Of a DNA stretch of 40,867 nt, positions 1-8,441 are shown in pieces (positions within the stretch are counted from its first letter, which is position 1; every line of letters begins with the position of its first letter). The DNA is from Oscillibacter sp. (GTDB lineage Bacteria > Bacillota > Clostridia > Oscillospirales > Oscillospiraceae): assembly GCA_022791135.1 (NCBI GenBank), contig JAAVYM010000008.1, positions 1-40,867 of the forward strand, read 5' to 3'. The position numbers and the translations under genes were made by a program. The notes under the pieces are model-generated. The model was not told the origin of the DNA. It did not search any database and was given only the letters and a program-made list of their open reading frames with translations.

Positions 1-344
1 GCCCCGACATGATGGGCGTGGTGGGCCGCCTCGGTAAGGTGCTGGGTCCCAAGGGCCTGATGCCCTCCCCCAAGGCCGGCACCGTCACCCCGGACGTCGC
101 CAAGGCCGTCACCGAGGTGAAGGCCGGTAAGATCGAGTACCGCCTGGACAAGACCAACATCATCCACTGCCCCATCGGCAAGGTCTCCTTCGGCCCCGAG
201 AAGCTGACGGAGAACTATAACACTCTGATGGGTGCTATTGTGAAGGCCAAGCCCGCAGCTGCTAAAGGCCAGTATATCCGCAGCTGCGTCGCCGCCGCCA
301 CCATGGGGCCGGGCGTGCGCATGAACACCGCAAAGCTCGTTTGA
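1..344 (+). CDS. rplA: 50S ribosomal protein L1, 3' part only
   Basis: This is the C-terminal part of ribosomal protein L1, which binds 23S rRNA at the L1 stalk. The reading frame is open from the window edge, so the start lies upstream. The visible part holds the conserved L1 core segment [20 protein letters not shown] (residues begin near position 24) and the usual ending with a run of TMGPG followed by a short basic tail. It stops with TGA at 342-344 and is followed directly by a strong hairpin. In Firmicutes rplA normally follows rplK and precedes rplJ, which matches the rplJ-rplL pair further on, although here about 830 bases separate them. The identity is secure; only the 5' end is missing. 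Confidence 0.97.
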   Translation, partial: PDMMGVVGRLGKVLGPKGLMPSPKAGTVTPDVAKAVTEVKAGKIEYRLDKTNIIHCPIGKVSFGPEKLTENYNTLMGAIVKAKPAAAKGQYIRSCVAAATMGPGVRMNTAKLV

Positions 345-348
345 GTTG

Positions 349-376
349 AAGGGGGGGACATTTGTGTCTCCCCCTT
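349..376 (+). terminator. Terminator after rplA
   Basis: A 12-base-pair stem (349-360 with 365-376) with a TTTG loop starts a few bases after the rplA stop. It is G/C rich with one G-T pair and is followed by a T-rich stretch (TTGTCTTCTT). It fits an intrinsic terminator closing the rplK-rplA unit. Confidence 0.75.
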
Positions 377-544
377 TGTCTTCTTACCCGTTGCCCAGGG
401 CACTCCAGGAAGCTGGAGACGCTATTTTCAGGTACGCATGCGCTGGCCATTGATTTCCCTGCTTTCAGCAAGGACGCGCCGGGAACTGCTAGTCTCCTTT
501 ATTCCGGTTTCACATCTTTTTCACATTGCGCAAGGAGGCGCCCT

Positions 545-924
545 ATGAACTATACTGTGAGGCCCTTCCGCCCCGGCGAGGAAAATTACGTAGCCGGCGC
601 GCATAGGCGCATATACTCAGAAGAGTACCGCTGAGGTCCCGCTCTCGCCCACTACGCCTCAAAAATCGCGCTGGACTTCGCCTCGCGAGAGAAAAAACCC
701 GGCGAGGAGCTTTGGGTCGCCGAGGCGGAGGGAAAGCTGATCGGCTGCATCATGCTCTGTCAAAGCGACGAACCGCTGACCGGACAGCTCCGGCTGTTTC
801 TGGTGGAAAAAGCGTACCGACAGTTCGGCGTAGGTACGGCCTTGACACAAGCATTACTTCAAAAGGCCCGATAGGCCCTCGGCGGCTGATCCTTTGGACG
901 GCTGCTCCCCTCACCTCAAGGTGA
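545..924 (+). pseudogene. Broken GNAT acetyltransferase gene
   Basis: This is a decayed N-acetyltransferase of the GNAT family, of the type often fused to or found beside MarR regulators. A good ribosome site (AAGGAGG, 533-539) precedes ATG 545. The frame gives 29 residues and then TGA at 632-634. Translation past the stop continues as clear GNAT sequence: LWVAEAEGKLIGCIMLCQ and FLVEKAYRQFGVGTALTQ, the latter carrying the acetyl-CoA-binding R/Q-x-x-G-x-G/A loop. A second stop (TAG) follows near 869, and the family-like LILWTAAPLTS then appears in a different frame, so a frameshift lies near 865-875. The first stop falls where homologues usually have Trp, suggesting TGG to TGA. The gene has at least two lesions and is almost certainly non-functional. 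The end given is approximate. Confidence 0.75.
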
Positions 925-984
925 AGATGCTTTTGGAGTTGGCATCACCCGGTTGAAAAATCTGGGCATTTTGTCAAATTGCTA

Positions 985-1013
985 TTGACAACCGATACCT
1001 AATCTCATATAAT
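985..1013 (+). promoter_or_regulatory. Strong sigma-70/sigma-A promoter of rplJL
   Basis: A perfect -35 box TTGACA (985-990) and a perfect -10 box TATAAT (1008-1013) are separated by 17 bases. Transcription should start near 1020, just before the L10 leader. The rplJL pair is therefore transcribed independently of rplA. Confidence 0.92.
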
Positions 1014-1019
1014 ACTAGT

Positions 1020-1150
1020 TGCGTTCCAAAGACAGCAGGTGGGTTTCTACCCGTAAATCCTGCCGAGGGCGGCAAATGTGACATTTGCTTTGCGTCCTTG
1101 TGCCTTTATGGATACAGGGGCGTTGCTTTTTTTCGAACGCGCATTCCTAT
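1020..1150 (+). promoter_or_regulatory. Ribosomal protein L10 leader RNA
   Basis: The untranslated leader of rplJ has the hallmarks of the L10 leader family: a segment around CAAAGACAGCAGGTG near 1027-1041 and ATCCTGCCGAGG near 1057-1068, followed by nested hairpins. In Bacillus the L10(L12)4 complex binds this leader and represses its own operon. A small hairpin (1072-1078 with 1082-1088) lies between the binding region and the attenuator and could act as the competing structure. Confidence 0.85.
1092..1133 (+). terminator. Attenuator in the rplJ leader
   Basis: A 10-base-pair stem (1092-1101 with 1114-1123, including several G-T pairs) is followed by seven T residues (1127-1133), all before the rplJ ribosome site. 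Its position inside the L10 leader suggests premature termination when L10-L7/L12 is in excess. Confidence 0.75.
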
Positions 1151-1173
1151 TCCTATGGAGGTGAAAACAAGTC

Positions 1174-1698
1174 ATGCCTAATGCGAAAGTCTTATCCGAA
1201 AAGCAGGCCATCGTCGCCGAACTGACCGAGAAGATTCAGAAGGCCACCGCCGGAGTCATCGTCGACTACAAGGGCATTACCGTCGAGGAGGACACCGCCC
1301 TGCGCCGGGAGTGCCGTGAGAACGCAGTGGACTACGCCGTCGTCAAGAATACGCTGCTCCGCTTTGCTTTCAACAACACCGGCCTCAGCGATCTGGATGA
1401 TCTGCTCAATGGCACCACTTCCCTGGCGCTGTGTGAAGATCCTGTGGCTCCCGCCCGGATCATGAACGATTATGCCAAGAAGCTGGACGGCAAATTCGAG
1501 ATCAAGGGCGGCTTCATGGACGGCAAGCCCGTGGACCTGAACACCATCAAGTCCCTGGCCTCCATCCCCGCGCTGCCCGTGCTGCAGGCCCAGGTGCTCG
1601 GAACCATGCTGGCCCCCATCACCGGTCTGGCCGTGGTTTTGAAGCAGATTGCCGAAAAGCAGGGCGCACCCGCCGAGGAAGCCCCCGCCGCCGAATAA
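1174..1698 (+). CDS. rplJ: 50S ribosomal protein L10
   Basis: L10 forms the base of the ribosomal stalk and carries the L7/L12 dimers that recruit translation GTPases. The 174-residue protein has the usual length. Its N-terminal rRNA-binding domain includes VIVDYKGITVEEDTALRREC and a VVKNTLLRFA segment; the C-terminal helix that binds L7/L12 includes LAPITGLAVVLKQIAEK. It ends in the common Ala/Glu-rich tail. The ribosome site GGAGGTG (1157-1163) fixes ATG 1174. The gene lies behind its own promoter, L10 leader and attenuator, so autoregulation by L10 is expected. rplL follows 49 bases later. Confidence 0.98.
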   Translation: MPNAKVLSEKQAIVAELTEKIQKATAGVIVDYKGITVEEDTALRRECRENAVDYAVVKNTLLRFAFNNTGLSDLDDLLNGTTSLALCEDPVAPARIMNDYAKKLDGKFEIKGGFMDGKPVDLNTIKSLASIPALPVLQAQVLGTMLAPITGLAVVLKQIAEKQGAPAEEAPAAE

Positions 1699-1747
1699 GC
1701 GGTCCGTCACCCTACTATAAAAATTTACTATCAGGAGGTTCCATACA

Positions 1748-2119
1748 ATGTCTGAGAAAATTACCGCCATGATCGAAGAGATCAAGGGCCTGACCGTTCT
1801 GGAGCTGAGTGAGCTTGTTCACGCTCTGGAGGAAGAGTTTGGTGTTTCCGCCGCCGCTATGGCTGCTCCCGCTGCCGGCGCCGCTGCCCCCGCTGCCGAG
1901 GAGAAGGACTCCTTTGACGTGGTCCTGACCGGCTTCGACGCCGCTGCCAAGATCAAGGTCATCAAGGTCGTCCGCGAGATCACCGGCCAGGGCCTGGCCG
2001 AGGCCAAGGCTACCGTCGAGGGCGCTCCCGCCACCCTGAAGGAGGGCGCTTCCAAGGAGGACGCCGAGGCCCTGAAGAAGCAGATCGAGGATGTCGGCGG
2101 CAAGGTCGAGCTGAAATAA
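1748..2119 (+). CDS. rplL: 50S ribosomal protein L7/L12
   Basis: L7/L12 is the multicopy flexible stalk protein that recruits initiation and elongation factors to the ribosome. The 123-residue protein has the three classic parts: an N-terminal dimerisation helix ([19 protein letters not shown]), an Ala/Pro-rich hinge (roughly residues 35-54) and the globular C-terminal domain with [20 protein letters not shown] near residues 73-92. A good AGGAGG site lies just upstream. It is the last gene of the unit: a strong terminator follows, so rpoB, the usual downstream partner in many Firmicutes, is not present here. Confidence 0.98.
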   Translation: MSEKITAMIEEIKGLTVLELSELVHALEEEFGVSAAAMAAPAAGAAAPAAEEKDSFDVVLTGFDAAAKIKVIKVVREITGQGLAEAKATVEGAPATLKEGASKEDAEALKKQIEDVGGKVELK

Positions 2120-2146
2120 TCTGCTTTCCTCTTTATACAGCAAAAG

Positions 2147-2181
2147 ACCCGCAGCAGTTTATCCCTGCTGCGGGTTTTTTG
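2147..2181 (+). terminator. Terminator after rplL
   Basis: An 11-base-pair perfect stem (2147-2157 with 2165-2175) with a short AT-rich loop is followed by a run of T. It is a textbook intrinsic terminator on the + strand. Confidence 0.93.
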
Positions 2182-2209
2182 TGATCTTTTCAAATTTTTA
2201 CTCTTGAAA

Positions 2210-2240
2210 TTGCGTGCGGGCTGAATCAGCCCGCACGCAA
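2210..2240 (-). terminator. Terminator of the ena/DUF1185 unit
   Basis: Two perfect 15-base arms (2210-2224 and 2226-2240) flank a single central base. On the - strand the hairpin lies 36 bases after the DUF1185 stop and is followed by TTTCAAGAG, a modest T tract. It may also block residual + strand transcription arriving from rplL. A protein-binding role for such a perfect dyad cannot be excluded. Confidence 0.65.
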
Positions 2241-2276
2241 CTCGTTTCTATTACTGACTAACGTGGGCCTTATGAA

Positions 2277-2894
2277 TCAGCGCAGGCCGTCCTCGCACTT
2301 GGCCTCAGACTTCTGCAGACCGCCAATCCGGCCAGCGCCGTTCACCGTCGCATGGGGACGACCGCCGTCGCTCAGCACTACGGCCATGACAATCTCATCC
2401 GCCTTGGGGGCGTCGGGCACGCGGACCTCAATGGAGCCGTAATGCGTACGCACGAACGCGGCATCCTTAAAGTGGATGGAGACGTCCAGGGAAGCACCGA
2501 CGCCGGCAACCTTCTCGTTGGAGGGGATGATGGACTTGCCGCCGCCGATGGCGCCGCGGATGGTCTTGCCGGCCTTGGGATGCAGCATGGCGGAGGAATG
2601 CTCCAGCTCGCCGTCCACGCCCACCAGGCAGCCCTTGCCATAGGTCTCCACGTTCTCCACACCCAGCAGCTCCGCGCCCTTGCGGGTCAACAAATCGCCC
2701 AGGTACTCGCCATACTCGGTCAGCTCGCTCAGATCCTCCTGCCATTTGCCGGCATAGGGGTTCTTGATGACAGCCGCCACGGAAACCGTCTTCAGGCACT
2801 TCTTGTCGCCGTTCTCGACAGGCATGCCCGCGCCACCTTCAATGTAAATTTCTTCCAGGTTGGTGACGATCTTACGAATGACAGGCTCTTTCAT
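2277..2894 (-). CDS. DUF1185 / 'amino acid synthesis' family protein
   Basis: This 205-residue protein resembles the 'amino acid synthesis' family (PF06684, DUF1185), whose biochemical role is not established. Visible traits are an N-terminal segment with EEIYIEGGAG, a central stretch HSSAMLHPKAGKTIRGAIGG with invariant-looking His, Lys and Gly residues, and a C-terminal MAVVLSDGGRPHATV segment. It has no signal peptide or membrane segment. The ribosome site AGGAGG fixes the ATG at 2894. It is the last gene of the nicotinate cluster, 67 bases after ena and before a strong hairpin, so it is probably co-transcribed with ena. From this linkage I infer an accessory role near the ring-opening or 2-formylglutarate step. 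That is a guess; the family match is more certain. Confidence 0.8.
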   Translation of the reverse strand: MKEPVIRKIVTNLEEIYIEGGAGMPVENGDKKCLKTVSVAAVIKNPYAGKWQEDLSELTEYGEYLGDLLTRKGAELLGVENVETYGKGCLVGVDGELEHSSAMLHPKAGKTIRGAIGGGKSIIPSNEKVAGVGASLDVSIHFKDAAFVRTHYGSIEVRVPDAPKADEIVMAVVLSDGGRPHATVNGAGRIGGLQKSEAKCEDGLR

Positions 2895-2961
2895 GATAAT
2901 TCCTCCTATTTAAAATATGATCGGTTTTCGCTGCTTTTCAGCGGAAACAACATGGGAAAAC

Positions 2962-4119
2962 TCAGCAGGGCTTCCGGCTGGCGGGGGGCGTGTTGCTGCT
3001 CTTCTTGACGTTGATCTTGCCGTCAATGATGACATAGCTCAGGCCCGGAATGTCGCCGGCAGCGAAGGCACCCAAGGCGTCCTTGGCCACAGAACCCATG
3101 GGGGTGTCCATAATCAACAAGTCGGCCTCCTTGCCCACGGCGATGGTGCCGCGGTTCAGGCGGTCATAGACCTTGGCGGGGTTGCCGGTAGCCATCGCCA
3201 CGGCCACAGCCGGGTCGATGCCGGACATGGAGGCGGCAAAGGAGATATTGCGCAGGATGCCCAGCGGGATAATGCCGGTGCCGGAGGGGGCGTCGTTGCC
3301 GAAGACCACACGGCCCAGCTGGCCCTTCTCAGCAGCGCGGCGCAGGACGTAGTCCGCAATCTTGGGGTTGCCGCACTGGACAATCTCCATGGCAAAGCCC
3401 GTCTCATCCATGATCCGGTCCACCTCGTGGGCGGGGATGGCGGTGGGGCCGCCATTGATATGGGAGACCACATCGGGCTTGGTCTTGATGACATCGTCCG
3501 CCGTCACCGTGGAGCTGCCGGGGATGGAGGTGCCGCCGGTGTGCATCTGCACCTTGAAGCCGTTCTTGTGAGCCCACTCCACCATAGGAGCCGCCAGCTC
3601 CGGATTGTTGACGGAACCCAGGCCGATCTCGCCCACAATCCAAACGCCTTCCTTGGCCAGATCCTCGAAGTCCTTCTCCACCAGGCCCTTCTCCATAATC
3701 AGCGCGCCGCCTTCAACTTTCACGCCGCCGGGATGGGCATTGGCAAAGCTCTTGTGGCCCACAATGGCCAGAGCCTTGGTGCCGGAGGGATCCTTGGGCC
3801 GGCCGGGCGTATGACACTCACCGGCGGAAATCATGGTGGTCACGCCGCCGTTCTTCGCGCTTTCAATATAGCCCACCGTCTTCTGCCGCGTGCCGTAGTC
3901 GCCGGAGGTGACGTGGACATGGGTATCCCACAGGCCGGGGGTGACCGTCGTGTTGTTGGCATCCACCACCGTCGCGTCCCCAATGTTAGCGAGGAGCTCT
4001 TCGCCGCCGATCGCAGAGATCAGGTTGTCTTCGACAACAATGACGCTGCCCTCGAGAATAGGCTTGTTAATGTCACCGGAAACAATGGTACCAATGTTCT
4101 TGATTACTAAAGTCGCCAT
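2962..4119 (-). CDS. ena: Enamidase (1,4,5,6-tetrahydro-6-oxonicotinate hydrolase)
   Basis: Ena is an amidohydrolase-superfamily enzyme that hydrolyses 1,4,5,6-tetrahydro-6-oxonicotinate to 2-formylglutarate and ammonia, the ring-opening step of nicotinate fermentation. The 385-residue protein has the small N-terminal beta domain, then the metal motif DTHVH with His67 and His69, a Glu at 164 (VGEIG), His193 (MHTGG), His220 (VSHINGG) and Asp276 (GNDAPSG). These supply a binuclear metal site. The C-terminus returns to the beta domain (GKEADLLIMD). The ribosome site AAGGGAG supports ATG 4119. It lies between the EIIC-like gene and the DUF1185 gene on the same strand. A dihydroorotase or imidazolonepropionase is less likely, given the surrounding hnr, hgd, ndh, mgm and dmd genes. 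Confidence 0.93.
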   Translation of the reverse strand: MATLVIKNIGTIVSGDINKPILEGSVIVVEDNLISAIGGEELLANIGDATVVDANNTTVTPGLWDTHVHVTSGDYGTRQKTVGYIESAKNGGVTTMISAGECHTPGRPKDPSGTKALAIVGHKSFANAHPGGVKVEGGALIMEKGLVEKDFEDLAKEGVWIVGEIGLGSVNNPELAAPMVEWAHKNGFKVQMHTGGTSIPGSSTVTADDVIKTKPDVVSHINGGPTAIPAHEVDRIMDETGFAMEIVQCGNPKIADYVLRRAAEKGQLGRVVFGNDAPSGTGIIPLGILRNISFAASMSGIDPAVAVAMATGNPAKVYDRLNRGTIAVGKEADLLIMDTPMGSVAKDALGAFAAGDIPGLSYVIIDGKINVKKSSNTPPASRKPC

Positions 4120-4358
4120 AATTGACTCCCTTCCGCCGCAGCATAGGCGGCAGTGTTTATTTGCGGATCCCCCGCCAGGCGATTCCCGGCGGAAGCACTC
4201 GCCGAAAGATTATGCGGCGCTGACATCTGTCCTTTAACGCCGGAAACACTTAATTTCCCTAAGTTTCGGCTGTCTCGCTCCGGCGGACAGCACCGGAGCG
4301 GGAAACCGTTGGATAACTCAAATTTGTGCGCAACACTCCGCGGACCACGCCGGAGAAC

Positions 4359-4382
4359 AGCAGGCCTCCCAGGAGGCCCGCT
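4359..4382 (-). terminator. Possible terminator after the EIIC-like gene
   Basis: A GC-rich stem of about 10-11 base pairs with one mismatch and a two-base tip starts 17 bases after the transporter stop on the - strand. The T tract is poor, so termination may be partial. The 280 bases between this gene and ena also hold a second hairpin near 4275-4297; I see no clear promoter box there. Confidence 0.4.
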
Positions 4383-4399
4383 GTATCCGAAGCACGTCA

Positions 4400-5524
4400 T
4401 TATTCCGGAAGCTTATAATCATTCTCCTTGATCAGGCCCTGCTTGCGCATAAGCTCGGAGGTGACCCATGCCACTGCGGCGGGAATCACGACAGAAATCA
4501 GAATCAGGCCAATCCAGTCCATTGCGCCGGCGGAAATCGCAACCTCACCCTGGGCAACCGCTCCCTCGGAGGGGCTGAGCCAGCCGGTGATAACGCCGAT
4601 GGGTCCCACCAGGCCGCAGGTACCCATGCCAGAGGAAATAGCCGCGCCATTCATCTTCATCTTAAAGATACAAGTAGCAATGGGACCGTTTACCACAGAG
4701 GCCACCACGGCGGGAAGCCAAAGGATCGGCTTGCGGATCAGGTTGGGAACTTGAAGCATGGAGGTGCCCAGGCCCTGGGACACCAGGCCGCCTACCTTGT
4801 TCTCTTTGAAGGAGGCCACAGCGAAGCCTACCATATGAGCGCAGCAACCGGCTACAGCAGCACCACCGGCCAGGCCCACCAGGCCCAGCGCGGCGCAGAT
4901 GGCGGCAGAGCTGATAGGCAGAGTCAGGACCACGCCCATGATGGCGGAAACCAGGATGCCCATCAGGAACGGCTGCTGATTGGTAGCCCACATGATGATA
5001 TTACCGAGCCAGCTGGCCGCTGCGCCGATAGGCGGCGCGATGAGAGACGCCACAAGGACGCCGCCCAGGATGGTGACGGTGGGGGTGACCAGCAGATCCA
5101 CCGGGGTGCGCTTCGAAACCAGCTTGCCCAAGAACACCGCCACCAGGGTGACGAAGAACACGGCCAAGGGGCCGCCAGCGCCGCCCAGGGAGTTGGCCGC
5201 GTAGCCAACCGTCAGGCAGGAATAGATGACGAAGGGGGGCGCTTTCAGGGAGTAGGCAATCGCGCCGGCCATAGCCGCGCCCTGCACCGCGTAGGCAAAG
5301 GTCTTGGAACCCACGAACAGCGCGAATTCCTGGCCCCAAAGAGTGTAGTTCAGGTCAAACAGGTATACGCCGATGGTATTGAAAATCGTACCAATCAGCA
5401 GGGAGGCAAAGAGTCCGTGTGCCATGCCGCCCAGGCCGTCAATCAGAATGCGCTGCATAGTGAAGGAGATGTTCTGCTCCGCGCAATACTTTTTGAAGCC
5501 GGTCAATTCCTTAGTATCGTTCAT
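4400..5524 (-). CDS. EIIC-like membrane protein, candidate nicotinate transporter
   Basis: This 374-residue integral membrane protein resembles the PTS_EIIC_2 family (PF13303). About nine or ten hydrophobic segments are visible, with family-like stretches such as PPFVIYSCLTVGYAANSLGG, PVDLLVTPTVTILGG and a C-terminal GPIATCIFKMKMNGAAI. No EIIA or EIIB phosphoryl-transfer domain or gene is present nearby, so it probably does not work as a sugar phosphotransferase. ATG 5524 has the site AGGAGGGAAAAT; an in-frame ATG ten codons upstream has none. It sits between ndhM and ena, in the middle of the nicotinate pathway, and is the only obvious transporter in the cluster. Uptake of nicotinate (or export of an end product) is therefore a reasonable inference, but not shown by sequence. 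Confidence 0.85.
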   Translation of the reverse strand: MNDTKELTGFKKYCAEQNISFTMQRILIDGLGGMAHGLFASLLIGTIFNTIGVYLFDLNYTLWGQEFALFVGSKTFAYAVQGAAMAGAIAYSLKAPPFVIYSCLTVGYAANSLGGAGGPLAVFFVTLVAVFLGKLVSKRTPVDLLVTPTVTILGGVLVASLIAPPIGAAASWLGNIIMWATNQQPFLMGILVSAIMGVVLTLPISSAAICAALGLVGLAGGAAVAGCCAHMVGFAVASFKENKVGGLVSQGLGTSMLQVPNLIRKPILWLPAVVASVVNGPIATCIFKMKMNGAAISSGMGTCGLVGPIGVITGWLSPSEGAVAQGEVAISAGAMDWIGLILISVVIPAAVAWVTSELMRKQGLIKENDYKLPE

Positions 5525-5652
5525 ATTTTCCCTCCTATTAAACTCTCCAGTCAATTGGTATGTACGGGGGGTATTCTTGAGCGGGTACGCGCGCTGGCTC
5601 CGCCGGAGCCGTGAGTTATGCTAAAGGCCCCCTTAGGGTGGGGCGTTTAACC

Positions 5653-6657
5653 TTAGTCCTTGGCTGCCGCCTGAACCTCTTGCCACGCCTTTACAATGTC
5701 AGCGGGGAAAATCGGCGTGGAGGTAAAGCTACTGCCGATGGCGTCGTTGATAGCCGCAATCGTCGCAGGAATGCTGGGAATCAGCGCCGGCTCGCCGACC
5801 CCCTTAGCCCCAAAGGGTCCCGCCGTGCCCTCGCTGCTGACGACGATGGGATAAATCTTGGGAACATCCATGCTGGTAGCGATGATATACTTGGACAACA
5901 TGGGATTCTTGATGGCCAGCGTTTTGGGGTCCACGTCGATCTTCTCGGTAACCACGAAACCCGTTCCCATGGCGGTACCGCCCTCGATCTGACCCTCCAC
6001 CATCTTGATTCCCACGGGCGTGCCCACATCATGGGCGGAAACCACCGACAGCAGCGTCACCTCGCCGGTGTCCGTGTCCACTTCCACCTCCAGAATCGTG
6101 GTGGCATAGGAGTACAGCTCATAGGGAACACCGGACATGTCCTTTGGGTCCAGGTAGGTAGTTTTGGGATTATAGTAGCCCGCGCCCACCGCTAGGCGGC
6201 CCTTCTTCCCCATGGCCCCCATCAGCTCCGGATAGGTCATGCGGACGTTCTCATCCTTGCAGCTGTAAATCTCCCGGTTCCGGAAGATCAGATCCTCCTC
6301 CGGAACGTTCAGCTCCTCGGAGGCCGTGCGCTTCAACTCGCCCATGGCCGTTTCACAGGCGTTCTTCACCGCGTTGCCGGTAATGAAGGTCTGCCGGCTG
6401 GCAGAGGTCGCGCCGCCCTCCGGTGCGAACATGGTGTCCGCCCAGGACACCTGGATGTTTTCATAATCCAGACCCAGGGTCTCCGCGGCCACAGATGCCG
6501 CCATGGTGGAAGAACCCTGCCCAATGTCCGCCGCACCCACCGTCACATGGACGCTGGTATCCGGCAGGACCTGCACAAACGCCGCGGCGGGATTGGGGAG
6601 GCCGGTGTTGCCGACGCCGTAGAACATGCAGCCGACGCCTGTTCCTCTTCTTTTCAT
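5653..6657 (-). CDS. ndhM: Nicotinate dehydrogenase, medium molybdopterin subunit
   Basis: NdhM is the C-terminal half of a xanthine-dehydrogenase-type molybdenum subunit that is carried on two polypeptides in nicotinate dehydrogenase. The complex hydroxylates nicotinate to 6-hydroxynicotinate with NADP+. The 334-residue protein has cofactor-contact segments [14 protein letters not shown] (residues 41-54) and [15 protein letters not shown] (83-97), and the [12 protein letters not shown] motif (281-292) whose Glu289 matches the catalytic Glu of the family. GGAGGG supports ATG 6657, 15 bases after the ndhL stop. It is the last gene of ndhFSLM. The E. barkeri enzyme carries labile selenium, which cannot be read from sequence. 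Confidence 0.94.
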   Translation of the reverse strand: MKRRGTGVGCMFYGVGNTGLPNPAAAFVQVLPDTSVHVTVGAADIGQGSSTMAASVAAETLGLDYENIQVSWADTMFAPEGGATSASRQTFITGNAVKNACETAMGELKRTASEELNVPEEDLIFRNREIYSCKDENVRMTYPELMGAMGKKGRLAVGAGYYNPKTTYLDPKDMSGVPYELYSYATTILEVEVDTDTGEVTLLSVVSAHDVGTPVGIKMVEGQIEGGTAMGTGFVVTEKIDVDPKTLAIKNPMLSKYIIATSMDVPKIYPIVVSSEGTAGPFGAKGVGEPALIPSIPATIAAINDAIGSSFTSTPIFPADIVKAWQEVQAAAKD

Positions 6658-6672
6658 TTCACTAGCCCTCCC

Positions 6673-7959
6673 TCAAACCTTTGTCAAGCGGTCCAGCGCC
6701 TCAGGCATGACCTCCGCAGCCTTGTCCCGAGCCTGAATCAGGGTATCCAGGAAGCCGACGCTCTCGGTCAGCTTCTGCCCGGTGGGGATCACGGAACCCA
6801 CCTTCTGCGCATTGATCATCCGGATCTCCAGCGGACTCATGTGCAGCGCCTTTGCCAGGGCGTTCATCTGCCCCTCGTGGCACACCGCCGCCTGAGGCAC
6901 GCCAAAGCCGCGAAACGCGCCGCACATGGGGTTATTCGTATAGACAAACACCGCGTCGCAACGGACATTGGGGCACTCATAAGGCCCGACGATGTGCACC
7001 GGGGCCCGGCCGATAACTGCCGGCGCGTAAGAGCTGTAAGCGCCTGCGTCGCAGGTCATCACACAGTCCACGGCCACCAGTTTTCCGTCTTTTGTGGCGC
7101 CGGTCTTGCACTTCATGGTCAAAGGGTGGCGCTTAGAAGAGACCATGGTGGACTCCGACCGGGAGCGGACCATCTTCACCGGGCGCTTGGTATACAGTGC
7201 CATTAAGGCACAGTGTAACTGCACACTGATGTCCAGCTTCCCGCCAAAGCCGCCGCCGGTAACCGCCTGCTTCACCCGGACCCGATTCTGGGGCACACTC
7301 AGCATTGCTGCCACCTCGTTGCGGTCATAGTGGGCATTCTGGGTAGACACGATCACATTCATGATCCCCTGCTCATCCAGATAGGCCAAGCCTGCATCCG
7401 GCTCAATGAACATATGGGAGAGAATATGAGTGGAGTAGGTATTCTCCACAATCACATCGCACTTAGCCCAGGCCTCATCCACGTTGCCGTACTCCAGGTG
7501 CTTGCGTACATTGACGTTTGTATCGCCGTGGACCTTGGGGGAATCCTCCTCCATGGCCCGCTCAAAACTGGAAACAGCCTCCAGCTCCTCGTACTCCACC
7601 TCAATCAGGTCCAAGGCCTCGTCCACCAGTTCCGGCGTCTCCGCCGCAACCACTGCGATGGCGTCACCATAACGGCGGACCTTGTCGTCCACCAGACACG
7701 GCTCGTCCTTGAAAATGATGCCGAAGCGGTTTTTGCCGGGAATCGCGGTATGGTCCAGCACGCAGGCCACGCCCGGCAGGGCGCGGGCCTTTTCCATGTC
7801 CAGCTTTTTCACGATGGCGTGGGGTACTTTGCTGCGGAACACGCCGCCGTAGAGCATGTTAGGCATCCTATAGTCCGCCGCGAACTTGGCGGTACCCATC
7901 ACCTTCTCCAGGACATCTACTTTAATATGGTCTTTCGCGAGAACGGCGTACTCCTTCAT
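6673..7959 (-). CDS. ndhL: Nicotinate dehydrogenase, large molybdopterin subunit
   Basis: NdhL is the N-terminal half of the molybdopterin-binding part of nicotinate dehydrogenase. The 428-residue protein matches the known size of this split subunit; unsplit xanthine dehydrogenase-type subunits have about 750 residues or more. It holds the aldehyde-oxidase 'hammerhead' domain (about residues 10-125), a segment with Glu186 (MFIEPDAG), the TGGGFGGKLD motif (234-243) and the GAFRGFG motif (347-353), both of which contact the cofactor. It ends soon after, where single-chain homologues continue into the region encoded by ndhM. The ATG overlaps the ndhS stop (ATGA), indicating translational coupling. 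Confidence 0.95.
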   Translation of the reverse strand: MKEYAVLAKDHIKVDVLEKVMGTAKFAADYRMPNMLYGGVFRSKVPHAIVKKLDMEKARALPGVACVLDHTAIPGKNRFGIIFKDEPCLVDDKVRRYGDAIAVVAAETPELVDEALDLIEVEYEELEAVSSFERAMEEDSPKVHGDTNVNVRKHLEYGNVDEAWAKCDVIVENTYSTHILSHMFIEPDAGLAYLDEQGIMNVIVSTQNAHYDRNEVAAMLSVPQNRVRVKQAVTGGGFGGKLDISVQLHCALMALYTKRPVKMVRSRSESTMVSSKRHPLTMKCKTGATKDGKLVAVDCVMTCDAGAYSSYAPAVIGRAPVHIVGPYECPNVRCDAVFVYTNNPMCGAFRGFGVPQAAVCHEGQMNALAKALHMSPLEIRMINAQKVGSVIPTGQKLTESVGFLDTLIQARDKAAEVMPEALDRLTKV

Positions 7960-8441
7960 GCCTGCGCCTCCTCTCTGCGCCGGGCCGCCGCCAGCAGGAC
8001 GGCCTCCACAATTTTGGCGTAGCCGGTGCAGCGGCAGAGGTTGCCGCTCAGGGCCAGCTTAACCTCTTCCTCACTGGGGTCCGGGTTCTTCGCCAGCAAG
8101 GCCTCGGCAGTCAGGATCATGCCGGGCGTGCAGAAACCGCACTGAACCGCGCCGGACTCCATAAACGCCTGCTGCACCGCGTCGGGCTTTCCGTCGGGGC
8201 TGATGCCCTCCAGGGTGATGATCTCGGCGCCCTCCGCCTGTCCGGCCAGGACACAGCAGCTGGTAACCGGCTCCCCATTGAAGATTACAGTGCAAGCTCC
8301 GCACTCGCCCTCACCGCAACCCTCTTTCACACTGGTCAGGTTCAAATCCTCCCGGAGCATATCCAGCAGCCGCTTGTTCGGCGCGGTCTCCACGGCCACC
8401 GGCTTATGATTTACGGTGCAATGTACGATAATCTTGTTCAT
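7956..8441 (-). CDS. ndhS: Nicotinate dehydrogenase, small 2x[2Fe-2S] subunit
   Basis: NdhS passes electrons from the molybdenum centre to FAD. The 161-residue protein has both clusters typical of the family. The plant-ferredoxin-type site is Cys42, Cys47, Cys50 and Cys62 ([10 protein letters not shown]). The helical-domain site is Cys101, Cys104, Cys136 and Cys138 (CGFCTPGM and NLCRCTGY). The length is normal. The site GAGGAGGTG precedes ATG 8441, and the start overlaps the ndhF stop by ATGA. It lies between ndhF and ndhL. On its own it would be called a CoxS/XdhC-type iron-sulfur subunit; the neighbours point to nicotinate. Confidence 0.95.
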   Translation of the reverse strand: MNKIIVHCTVNHKPVAVETAPNKRLLDMLREDLNLTSVKEGCGEGECGACTVIFNGEPVTSCCVLAGQAEGAEIITLEGISPDGKPDAVQQAFMESGAVQCGFCTPGMILTAEALLAKNPDPSEEEVKLALSGNLCRCTGYAKIVEAVLLAAARRREEAQA

